A model generated the notes under the pieces. That model worked only from the letters and a program-made list of their open reading frames with translations, had not been told where the DNA came from and searched no databases. A stretch of 64,000 nt of DNA from CAXXIC01 sp049315325. GTDB lineage: Bacteria > Bacteroidota > Bacteroidia > Bacteroidales > UBA7332. Below, in pieces: positions 30,970 through 38,846 of this stretch; the stretch's first letter is position 1, and each line of letters begins with the position of its first letter. Position numbers and translations under genes: made by a program. Where the stretch lies: NCBI GenBank assembly GCA_049315325.1, contig JBMOKJ010000007.1, positions 62,001 to 126,000 of the forward strand. Direction: 5' to 3'.

Positions 30970-32865
30970 TTATACTTTTTTGATAACCAACATCTCAGCA
31001 TGCTTCTTAATCAACTGATCTATAAACATTTTCAAATCGTTGTACTCCTGTTGGAGAAATATCGGTTTATTGATATTGAGTTTATATAGCAGGTGAATTG
31101 TGCGCTCCTCCGAAGTTAACTGCATGAGAAAACTCGCTGACCCTTCTGGCATAACCATTTTTACACTTTCAGGCAATTTTTCGATTGCATATCCTTCAGG
31201 AATATTGAGGTGAAGAATCTGTATCCTCTCAAGCGGTGTGGTAAAATCTACTGGATAAAGACGTTCTTCGAGTTTGAATGGATTCTCAGTCCATTTACCG
31301 AACAGCAATGGCTCCACATAGAGCTGATTATTGGCTTTCGTTACCCGATTCTTCAATGTGACAGTAAAGTTTTCGGTAAAAGGTTTAGAAAGAGAATCTA
31401 AATTTTCATTAGTATAGCTGTCAATCGACGAACCTACATTAGCACTTTCAACGGATTTCAAATATTCATCTTGACTGTTAAATGTTTTGTACTCATTACG
31501 CTTATCAAGAGCCCCATAGGCAAAATAAGATTTACTCCATTCGCCTTTAATCGTTCCATCCGTTTTCAAATTCCCACTAAAAACAGAGACTATTTTATCT
31601 TTGGATGTCGGTGTTAAATCTACCCAATCTAAAAGATCTCTTTTCACAACAAGTCCACGTCCATTAAAAGTGCGTTTCGAAAGCATTCCGAATGGTAGAT
31701 TTTCGTCTGTTGCATCCATCACATAGCTGTTATCACCAATTTTTGCTCGCGCAATCACGTAGTTCAGTTTTCGCATACTGACCGAAAATGCAGGCAATCG
31801 ACCATTGTCTCTTGTACTTAAAACCACTGGATCAGCATCAATATCTAACTTTCGAAGAAGCAAAACAAGTATGAGATTGATATCAGCTACGTTACCCGTT
31901 TTCTTATTGAACGCGGTGCTCAACATGGAGTTCGAAGGCCAAATTGACTCACCTTTGTCCCATTTTATCATTTTAAGCTCGTTGTATGCCATTTCCATAC
32001 GCTCCTCGGGAGTTGATTTTGTAGATTTTATCTTCTTGACAAGATCTCCAAGGAAAAAATTTATAGACTGCAAATGCCCACCAAAATCATTATCCTTATC
32101 CAACGTACTAATAACGGCATCCCAAGTGGTAGCATACTCTTCGTAAAGAGAAATGGATGGTATATGGAGCATCGAAATTTCAATATCAAACTGCGTAATG
32201 TAATTATCAGCGTTATCAATATATGGCTCTGACTTAAAAGCAGGCACATCCTTTGTCACCCAGCGCATATCATCAGATTCTGATAACGGAATATAGCCTT
32301 TGTAGTTTTTCTTAAAAGAATAATATTGATTGGGCTCTATAATCAGTTCACTCCACCTCACAGGTATCGACTCCTGGAACCGCCAATAACGAGGCAATCC
32401 CCTATAATAAATCTCTAGATCAATTACTGAACCAACTTTCACATTTGGCATTGCAACACGCACCCGATAAGCACCTTTGGTAATTTTCTCAACAAAAGTG
32501 GATTCTTTCTTTAATTTGGATACTACAGCTACACCATTTTCCAAAGTAACGGTCTGCCCCTTTACACTTGCATCTTTAGCTGCAGGAGCAATATAGCTAC
32601 CCCACGATTTCCCTTCTTCTTTCAACACCTTAATTCTAATCAAATGCACAAATTGGGCATTTAGAGCATCGAAATACCCGTAATTGCAAAGAATCACAGC
32701 CGACGCAGTGGAGTCTAACGGATAAGCAGTCATTTCCAAATCAGCTTTATCCACTTTCCCATACTTCATTGGGGCTTTTTGAGCTTCCAGACTCAATACT
32801 AAAATGAAAAAACTCAAAAACATGAGTGCTTTTCGAACAGTTAATTCTAAACTCATAATCAACAT
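30970..32865 (-). CDS. DUF3857 protein with degenerate transglutaminase core
   Basis: A 631-residue exported paralogue of the next gene; a signal peptide covers about residues 10-29 (FLSFFILVLSLEAQ), and the ATG at 32856 is an equally good start. DUF3857 (VHLIRIKVLKEEGKSWGSY, GSVIDLEIYYRGLPRYWRF) is followed by a transglutaminase-like fold. Its nucleophile position reads KTGNVADINLILVLLLRKL, with Val where active enzymes have Cys in GxCxD. It therefore probably binds rather than cuts, and may pair with the active paralogue in a two-gene operon. Confidence 0.85.
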   Translation of the reverse strand: MLIMSLELTVRKALMFLSFFILVLSLEAQKAPMKYGKVDKADLEMTAYPLDSTASAVILCNYGYFDALNAQFVHLIRIKVLKEEGKSWGSYIAPAAKDASVKGQTVTLENGVAVVSKLKKESTFVEKITKGAYRVRVAMPNVKVGSVIDLEIYYRGLPRYWRFQESIPVRWSELIIEPNQYYSFKKNYKGYIPLSESDDMRWVTKDVPAFKSEPYIDNADNYITQFDIEISMLHIPSISLYEEYATTWDAVISTLDKDNDFGGHLQSINFFLGDLVKKIKSTKSTPEERMEMAYNELKMIKWDKGESIWPSNSMLSTAFNKKTGNVADINLILVLLLRKLDIDADPVVLSTRDNGRLPAFSVSMRKLNYVIARAKIGDNSYVMDATDENLPFGMLSKRTFNGRGLVVKRDLLDWVDLTPTSKDKIVSVFSGNLKTDGTIKGEWSKSYFAYGALDKRNEYKTFNSQDEYLKSVESANVGSSIDSYTNENLDSLSKPFTENFTVTLKNRVTKANNQLYVEPLLFGKWTENPFKLEERLYPVDFTTPLERIQILHLNIPEGYAIEKLPESVKMVMPEGSASFLMQLTSEERTIHLLYKLNINKPIFLQQEYNDLKMFIDQLIKKHAEMLVIKKV

Positions 32866-33266
32866 CTATTTTATCTGGTTATAAATAATTTCGAACTCAA
32901 AATTGGAATACCTTTTTAATATTTTCTAATTCGACCATAAAAATACTAGTAATGTTTTAATCAGCAATAGTTATCATAAATTAATTCGAATAAAATTACA
33001 AAATCGAATAAAATCCCTTTAATTTAGGGAATACAACACTTATATCTGTAATTTAATATCTGTTGATAAAATTATTTATTATCACTAAAACTAAACGTTA
33101 TTAAGTTCTATCCAATATGCTTATTTAAATTCACATTAAATAAGCAACATCTTATTAAAGCACTATTTATCAATAAATTAGAAGTTTATAATCTAGTTTT
33201 CCTTCGAATCATTAGGAAATTCCCGAAATTCTGACTAATATTGCAGCACTTTTCAAAAACCCAGCT
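32866..33266. other. AT-rich intergenic region between the DUF3857 pair and the thr leader
   Basis: Divergent upstream region of about 400 bases, very AT-rich. Apart from the promoter-like box at 33236-33243 I see no gene, RNA or clear repeat in it. Confidence 0.5.
33236..33243 (+). promoter_or_regulatory. Candidate -7 box of the thr operon
   Basis: TAATATTG followed by CAGC differs from TAnnTTTG by one base. It lies 24 bases before the leader peptide ATG, the right place for an attenuated operon. Confidence 0.5.
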
Positions 33267-33326
33267 ATGACACGTACTACTGAATATACGACCATTTTCA
33301 CGATCACCCCTTGGGGGGTTCAGTAA
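33267..33326 (+). CDS. thrL: Threonine operon leader peptide
   Basis: A 19-residue ORF, MTRTTEYTTIFTITPWGVQ, 151 bases upstream of thrA. Seven of 19 residues are Thr and two are Ile. This is the composition of a ribosome-stalling leader that senses charged tRNA-Thr and tRNA-Ile, as in E. coli thrL, although the sequence is unrelated. Several alternative hairpins follow before thrA. A Bacteroidota-type promoter box precedes it. It is too short for homology evidence; composition and position carry the call. Confidence 0.75.
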   Translation: MTRTTEYTTIFTITPWGVQ

Positions 33327-33360
33327 TTCTGCGTAATAGCACATCCAATCAAAATCGTAT

Positions 33361-33441
33361 ACTTACAATCGGTAAGTTGCCCCTTCAGCGGTGCAACACA
33401 TTATTCACGACCGATATTTAGCTTTTGCCGTTAGGCAGAAG
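33361..33441 (+). promoter_or_regulatory. Attenuator-like hairpins between thr leader peptide and thrA
   Basis: ACTTAC/GTAAGT (33361-33377) and GTTGC/GCAAC (33376-33397) share bases and so exclude each other at their junction. CTTTTGCC/GGCAGAAG (33422-33441) is an 8-bp stem with a GTTA loop. No long T-run follows, so the mechanism (termination or start-site masking) is open. Confidence 0.5.
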
Positions 33442-33477
33442 AAAAGTGATTTCAATAAAATATAATCGTTGAAAAAT

Positions 33478-35913
33478 ATGAAGGTATTAAAATTCGGAGG
33501 AACATCTGTAGGCTCGGTAGAGAGCATCCGAAGCGTCAAAAAAATCGTTGAAAGCCGTAAAGAACCTGTCATCGTGGTGGTATCTGCATTGGGTGGAATA
33601 ACCGACCAATTGCTGAAAACCGCCAAACTCGCAGTGAGTGGCGACAAATCCTATAAAGAAGAAGTTGACATCATTGTCAATCGTCATTTACAGATGATCG
33701 AGGCGGTCGTTCTTCCTGCCAAAAAGGAAGAAACGCTTGCTAAAGTGAGCGAACTACTCGACGAGCTGACAAATATATATAAAGGTGTATGCCTTATTCG
33801 CGACCTCTCGGCAAAAACCAACGACCTTATTGTGAGCTACGGCGAGCGCATTTCGTCGGTGATTGTGGCGCACGCCATCGAAGGTGCTAAACGCTACGAC
33901 GCGCGCGAATTCATCAAAACGGAGACACAGTTTGGCAAACACAACTGCGATTTTGCGGTAACGAACAAACTCGTACAGGAAGCATTTGGTGAATTGCCGA
34001 ATATTGCGTTGGTTCCTGGTTTTATCTCAGCCGATGTTGTTACTGGAGAAACCACCAACCTTGGGCGTGGTGGTTCTGACTACACTGCAGCAATTATTGC
34101 CGCGGCGCTCAACGCAGAAGTACTCGAAATCTGGACCGATGTGGACGGTTTCCTCACAGCAGATCCACGCATTATCAACAACGCGTATGTGATTGATAAA
34201 TTGAGCTACGTGGAAGCCATGGAGTTGTGCAACTTCGGGGCCAAGGTTATTTATCCGCCAACCATCTACCCTATTTATCACAAAAATATCCCTATTGTCA
34301 TCAAGAACACTTTCAATCCTGATGCTCCGGGCACTTTCATCACGCGTGATAAAGTAAGCGACGAGAAGAAAGCCATTAAAGGGATGTCGTCTATCAACGA
34401 TGCATGTCTGATTACGGTTCAAGGATTGGGAATGGTAGGCGTGATTGGTGTCAATCACCGCATTTTCCGCGAATTGGCTCGTTCGGGTGTGAGCGTATTC
34501 TTGGTTTCGCAAGCTTCGTCAGAAAACACAACCTCTATTGGGGTGAAAAACACAGATGCTGATCTTGCAGTAAAAGTATTGAAAGAAGAATTCAAACACG
34601 AAATTGCGATTGGTGAAATCAACGACATCAAAGCTGAAAAAGATTTGGCATGTGTCGCCATCGTGGGTGAAAATATGAAACACACTCCCGGTATTGCCGG
34701 AAAACTGTTTGGAACACTCGGTCGCAACGGTATCAACGTGATTGCTTGCGCACAAGGTGCATCAGAAACCAACATCTCGTTCGTCATTCGCCTCGATAGC
34801 CTCAAAAAGGCATTGAGCGTGATTCACGACAGCTTCTTCTTATCAGATTATCAGGTACTCAACGTGTTTGTGGCAGGTGTTGGTCTGGTAGGTGGCAATT
34901 TGTTGGAGCAAATACAAAAACAACAACCCAAATTGCTCAAAGAGAAATCATTAAAACTCAATATCGTAGGGTTGACCAACTCGCGCCATTCATTATTGAA
35001 TCGCGAAGGAGTCAATCTCGACAATTACAAAGAGGAGCTGGCAAAATCGACTATTTCAGCTTCTCCAAAAGCCATTCTGGATGCCATTCTCGAAATGAAC
35101 ATCTTCAATGCTGTGTTTGTTGATTGTACGGCAAGTGCTGAGATTGCGGGCATCTACAACGAACTATTGAAACACAACGTTTCCGTGGTGACTGCCAATA
35201 AGATTGCAGCCTCTTCGTCGTATGAAAACTACGTGCTATTGAAAGAAACTGCTCGTCAACGTGGCATCAAGTTCTTGTTTGAAACCAATGTAGGAGCCGG
35301 ATTGCCGATTATCAACACGATGAATGCGCTCATCAACAGTGGCGACCGCATCATCAAACTCGAAGCAGTGGTTTCGGGCACGTTGAACTTTATTTTCAAC
35401 AAACTAAGCGCAGATATTCCGTTGAGCAAAACCATCGTTTTGGCTAAAGAGGCTGGATTTGCAGAACCCGACCCACGCATCGACTTGAGTGGCAAAGACG
35501 TGATTCGCAAATTGGTGATTCTTTCGCGCGAGGCAGGTTATTCGTTGGAGCAAGAAGATGTCAAGAAAAACCTCTTCATTCCGCAGAAATATTTTGATGG
35601 AAGTCTGGAGGATTTCTGGAAAACGGTTTCGGAACTCGATGGTGAGTTCGAAGAGCGTCGCAAAGCATTGGTGTCCGAAAACAAGCGTTACCGCTTCGTG
35701 GCAAAACTCGAAAACGGCGAAGGATCAGTCGGTCTGCAAGAAGTGGACGACAGCCATCCGTTCTACCACCTCGAGGGCAGCAACAACATCATCATGATTA
35801 CCACCGAGCGCTACAACGAATATCCAATGATTATAAAAGGTTACGGCGCAGGAGCCAGTGTAACTGCTGCGGGTATTTTTGCCGATGTGATTAGCATAGC
35901 CAATATTAGATAA
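33478..35913 (+). CDS. thrA: Bifunctional aspartokinase/homoserine dehydrogenase
   Basis: An 811-residue fusion catalysing the first and third steps from aspartate to homoserine. I start it at ATG 33478, giving the standard MKVLKFGGTSVGS; the in-frame TTG at 33469 is less likely. Order: aspartokinase catalytic domain (GRGGSDYTAAIIAAAL, TDVDGFLTADPRI), two ACT regulatory units (GLGMVGVIGVNHRIF, GIAGKLFGTLGRNGINV), then NAD(P)-binding homoserine dehydrogenase (VAGVGLVGGNLLEQI, VSGTLNFIFNKL). The ACT domains predict feedback inhibition by threonine. It heads the operon thrA-apgM-thrC behind a threonine-rich leader. Confidence 0.96.
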   Translation: MKVLKFGGTSVGSVESIRSVKKIVESRKEPVIVVVSALGGITDQLLKTAKLAVSGDKSYKEEVDIIVNRHLQMIEAVVLPAKKEETLAKVSELLDELTNIYKGVCLIRDLSAKTNDLIVSYGERISSVIVAHAIEGAKRYDAREFIKTETQFGKHNCDFAVTNKLVQEAFGELPNIALVPGFISADVVTGETTNLGRGGSDYTAAIIAAALNAEVLEIWTDVDGFLTADPRIINNAYVIDKLSYVEAMELCNFGAKVIYPPTIYPIYHKNIPIVIKNTFNPDAPGTFITRDKVSDEKKAIKGMSSINDACLITVQGLGMVGVIGVNHRIFRELARSGVSVFLVSQASSENTTSIGVKNTDADLAVKVLKEEFKHEIAIGEINDIKAEKDLACVAIVGENMKHTPGIAGKLFGTLGRNGINVIACAQGASETNISFVIRLDSLKKALSVIHDSFFLSDYQVLNVFVAGVGLVGGNLLEQIQKQQPKLLKEKSLKLNIVGLTNSRHSLLNREGVNLDNYKEELAKSTISASPKAILDAILEMNIFNAVFVDCTASAEIAGIYNELLKHNVSVVTANKIAASSSYENYVLLKETARQRGIKFLFETNVGAGLPIINTMNALINSGDRIIKLEAVVSGTLNFIFNKLSADIPLSKTIVLAKEAGFAEPDPRIDLSGKDVIRKLVILSREAGYSLEQEDVKKNLFIPQKYFDGSLEDFWKTVSELDGEFEERRKALVSENKRYRFVAKLENGEGSVGLQEVDDSHPFYHLEGSNNIIMITTERYNEYPMIIKGYGAGASVTAAGIFADVISIANIR

Positions 35914-35990
35914 TGTGCCAATTCGTAAATTTGCCAATGTGCTAATTGGCTAATTAAATGGTAAATTGTAAATGAATAAATTGTAAATAA
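35914..35990. repeat. Short AATTAGC-type intergenic repeats between thrA and apgM
   Basis: Tandem-like variants of GTGCCAATT, TTTGCCAATGTGCTAATTGG and AAATTGTAAAT fill this gap. Close relatives occur at 37197-37240 and 53091-53130. They are low-complexity dispersed repeats. Confidence 0.5.
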
Positions 35991-37196
35991 ATGAAATACA
36001 TCATTATACTTGGCGACGGAATGGCAGATGAGCCTGCTGAGCAATTGGGCGGGAAAACCTGTCTGCAAGCGGCCAACAAACCGTCGATTGACCGACTCGC
36101 AGCCATGGGCGTGAGCGGATTGTTCAAATCGGTACCCGACGGATTCGCGCCGGGTAGCGAGATTGCCAACCTCACTGTGTTGGGATACAACGTAGCTGAC
36201 GAGTTCGAGGGACGTGGTTCGCTCGAAGCTGCTAGCATGGGCATCGACATCGTAGCTGATGAAATGGCCATGCGTTGCAATCTGATTTGCATCGAAAACG
36301 ATAAAATTAAGAATCACTCAGCCGGGCACATTTCGAATGCCGAAGCGGAAGAGTTGATTCTTTTTTTGCAAAAGGAACTGGGTGGCGACATCGTCAACTT
36401 TTTCCCCGGTGTTTCGTATCGCCATTTGTTGAAAATGAAAGGCGGCAACAAACTCTTGAAGTGCACACCTCCGCACGACGTGCCAGGAACTCCCTTTCGC
36501 AACGTGATGATCAAAGCAGAATTTCCCGAAGCAGAAGAAACCGCTCGCATTTTGAACGAACTGACCCTCAAATCGCAAGCATTGTTGGCTAATCATCCGG
36601 TCAATCTGAAACGTGTGGCAGAAGGCAAAGATGCAGCCAATAGCATTTGGTTGTGGTCGCCTGGGTACAAACCGAAGATGAAAACGTTGATGGAAAACTA
36701 CGGCATCAGCAGCGGTTCGGTGATTTCTGCGGTAGATTTGATCAAAGGTATCGGACGATATGCCGGTCTCGAATCCATCGAAGTGGAAGGCGCAACCGGA
36801 CTTTATGATACCAACTACGAAGGTAAAACACAAGCAGCTCTCGAAGCTTTGAAAACGAAAGATTTCGTCTTCTTGCACATAGAAGCAAGCGACGAGGCGG
36901 GTCACGAAGGCAATTTCGAACTTAAAACCAAAACCATCGAATACCTCGATAGCCGTTGTGTGAAAACCATTCTCGACGAGACTGCTAAGTGGGACGAACC
37001 GGTCACGATTGCCATCCTCCCCGACCATCCAACGCCTTGCCGTACCAAGACGCATACCAACGCACCTGTGCCTTTCGTCATCCTGAAACCGGGACAATCG
37101 CCCGACGACGTTCAAGTTTACGACGAGTTCAGTGTTGCTCAAGGCGGTTACGGACTGTTGCAACCCGATGAGTTTATGAAAGAGTTGTTTAAATAA
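35991..37196 (+). CDS. apgM: ApgM-family phosphatase-superfamily enzyme; candidate alternative homoserine kinase
   Basis: A 401-residue member of the archaeal-type cofactor-independent phosphoglycerate mutase family, in the alkaline phosphatase superfamily. The metal-site motifs are visible: IILGDGMADEPAEQL, ANLTVLGYNVADEFEGRGSL (nucleophile region), HIEASDEAGHEGN, and LPDHPTPCRTKTHTNAPVPF. It lies between thrA and thrC where thrB would be, and no thrB is in the window. APGM-like proteins in this position in other bacteria have been proposed to act as homoserine kinase. Both roles fit; the operon context favours threonine synthesis. Confidence 0.88.
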   Translation: MKYIIILGDGMADEPAEQLGGKTCLQAANKPSIDRLAAMGVSGLFKSVPDGFAPGSEIANLTVLGYNVADEFEGRGSLEAASMGIDIVADEMAMRCNLICIENDKIKNHSAGHISNAEAEELILFLQKELGGDIVNFFPGVSYRHLLKMKGGNKLLKCTPPHDVPGTPFRNVMIKAEFPEAEETARILNELTLKSQALLANHPVNLKRVAEGKDAANSIWLWSPGYKPKMKTLMENYGISSGSVISAVDLIKGIGRYAGLESIEVEGATGLYDTNYEGKTQAALEALKTKDFVFLHIEASDEAGHEGNFELKTKTIEYLDSRCVKTILDETAKWDEPVTIAILPDHPTPCRTKTHTNAPVPFVILKPGQSPDDVQVYDEFSVAQGGYGLLQPDEFMKELFK

Positions 37197-37385
37197 TGTT
37201 CTAATATGCCAATTAGCTAATTTACTAATGTGCCAATTTAAGAATATAATTCAATAAAAGAGACACAAATCAGGAGCAGATGAAATTCTATAACTTCTCA
37301 GTGAAGCGATAACTTCAATAACTCCTTAACTTCTTTAACTCCATATAAGCGAAGCGATAACTTCTATAACTTCTTAAAGAAAAGA
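37197..37385. repeat. Low-complexity repeats between apgM and thrC
   Basis: CTAATATGCCAATTAGCTAA variants are followed by repeated units such as AAGCGATAACTTC, AACTTCTTTAAC and GATAACTTCTATAACTTC. This is dispersed intergenic repeat sequence with no gene. Confidence 0.55.
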
Positions 37386-38687
37386 ATGAAATACTACAGC
37401 ACCAACAAACAAGTTGCACCGGCATCGCTGCAAGAAGCCGTTGTGAAAGGATTGGCCGCCGACCGTGGTCTGTTTATGCCCGAGAAGATCAAAACACTTC
37501 CGGCAGAGTTTTACGAAAACATCGACAAGCTCTCTTTTCAGGAGATTGCCTACACCGTGGCTGATGCATTCTTCGGTGAAGATATCGATGCCGAAACACT
37601 CAAAGCCATTGTGTTTGACACACTCAACTTCGATGCGCCAGTTGTTCCGGTGAGCGAAGGAATTTACAGCCTCGAGTTGTATCACGGCCCTACCCTCGCC
37701 TTTAAAGACGTGGGCGGTCGCTTTATGGCGCGCTTATTGGGCTATTTTATCAAAAAAGAAGGGCAAACCGACGTCAACGTATTGGTTGCCACTTCGGGCG
37801 ATACCGGCAGTGCCGTTGCCAACGGATTCCTTGGCGTGAAGGGCATTCACGTTTATGTGCTCTATCCAAAAGGTTTGGTAAGTCCGATTCAAGAGTGTCA
37901 ATTCACCACATTGGGACAAAACATCACCGCACTCGAAGTGGATGGCACGTTCGACGACTGCCAAGCGTTAGTGAAATCTGCCTTTATGGACGAAGAGTTG
38001 AATTCCAAACTGAGTCTCACCTCTGCCAACTCCATCAATGTAGCGCGATTCTTGCCACAAGCGTTCTACTACTTCTACGCTTATGCACAATTGAAGAAGA
38101 TTGGTAAAGAGAATGAGATGGTTATTTGCGTACCCAGCGGCAACTTTGGCAATATCACTGCCGGACTGTTTGGCAAAAAGATGGGATTGCCCATCAAACG
38201 CTTTATCGCGGCCAATAACCGCAACGACATTTTCCTACAATACATCAACACTGGAGTTTACACGCCAAAACCTTCCGTATCGACCATTGCTAATGCTATG
38301 GACGTGGGCGACCCGAGCAACTTTGCCCGCGTACTCGATCTTTACGACAACTCGTGGGAAGCCATCAAAGGCGAAATCAGCAGTTGCAGCTACACCGACG
38401 AACAAATCGCCGAAACTGTAGCCAACACTTACCGCGATACGAAATACTTGCTCGACCCACACGGCGCAGTAGGCTACCGTGCGTTGCAAGAGGGATTGAA
38501 ACCAGGCGAAACAGGTGTATTCCTGGAAACAGCACACCCTGCTAAATTCCTCGAAACAGTAGAAAATATCATAGGTGACAAGGTAGAAATTCCGCAAAAA
38601 CTCCAAGAGTTTATGAAAGGAACGAAACAGAGCATCGAATTAGGCAAAGATTTTGCTGGATTCAAAAGCTTTCTATTAAATAAATAA
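37386..38687 (+). CDS. thrC: Threonine synthase
   Basis: A 433-residue PLP enzyme that converts O-phosphohomoserine to threonine. It starts MKYYSTNKQVAPASLQEAVV. The PLP lysine lies in HGPTLAFKDVGGRFMARLL near residue 110, VATSGDTGSAVANGFLG binds the cofactor phosphate, and VPSGNFGNITAGLFGKKMG follows. Length fits the bacterial ThrC class. It is the last gene of the thrA-apgM-thrC operon and is followed by a terminator. Confidence 0.95.
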   Translation: MKYYSTNKQVAPASLQEAVVKGLAADRGLFMPEKIKTLPAEFYENIDKLSFQEIAYTVADAFFGEDIDAETLKAIVFDTLNFDAPVVPVSEGIYSLELYHGPTLAFKDVGGRFMARLLGYFIKKEGQTDVNVLVATSGDTGSAVANGFLGVKGIHVYVLYPKGLVSPIQECQFTTLGQNITALEVDGTFDDCQALVKSAFMDEELNSKLSLTSANSINVARFLPQAFYYFYAYAQLKKIGKENEMVICVPSGNFGNITAGLFGKKMGLPIKRFIAANNRNDIFLQYINTGVYTPKPSVSTIANAMDVGDPSNFARVLDLYDNSWEAIKGEISSCSYTDEQIAETVANTYRDTKYLLDPHGAVGYRALQEGLKPGETGVFLETAHPAKFLETVENIIGDKVEIPQKLQEFMKGTKQSIELGKDFAGFKSFLLNK

Positions 38688-38716
38688 AACCATTTGTGTT
38701 GCCTTTGCCAAAAGCT

Positions 38717-38758
38717 AAAACGACCGGTTCATTGATTTGAGGCGGTCGTTTTGGTTTA
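38717..38758 (+). terminator. Intrinsic terminator of the thr operon
   Basis: AAAACGACCG (38717-38726) pairs with CGGTCGTTTT (38743-38752) in a perfect 10-bp stem, continuing into TTGGTTTATT. Confidence 0.8.
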
Positions 38759-38787
38759 TTAATAGGCGAAACCTATAAGCATCATAA

Positions 38788-38823
38788 AACAAGAGAGGGT
38801 GTGACGACAATCACACCCTCTCT
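38788..38823 (-). terminator. Intrinsic terminator after ppdK
   Basis: AGAGAGGGTGTGA (38792-38804) and TCACACCCTCTCT (38811-38823) form a perfect 13-bp stem with a six-base loop; the minus strand continues with TTGTTTTAT. Confidence 0.82.
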
Positions 38824-38846
38824 GAACATTTATTGAATTCTCAAAA

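Noticed and set aside
36318..37163. A 281-codon frame antisense to the apgM-family gene
   Set aside because: A shadow of codon bias in the real gene; no start context or family signature.
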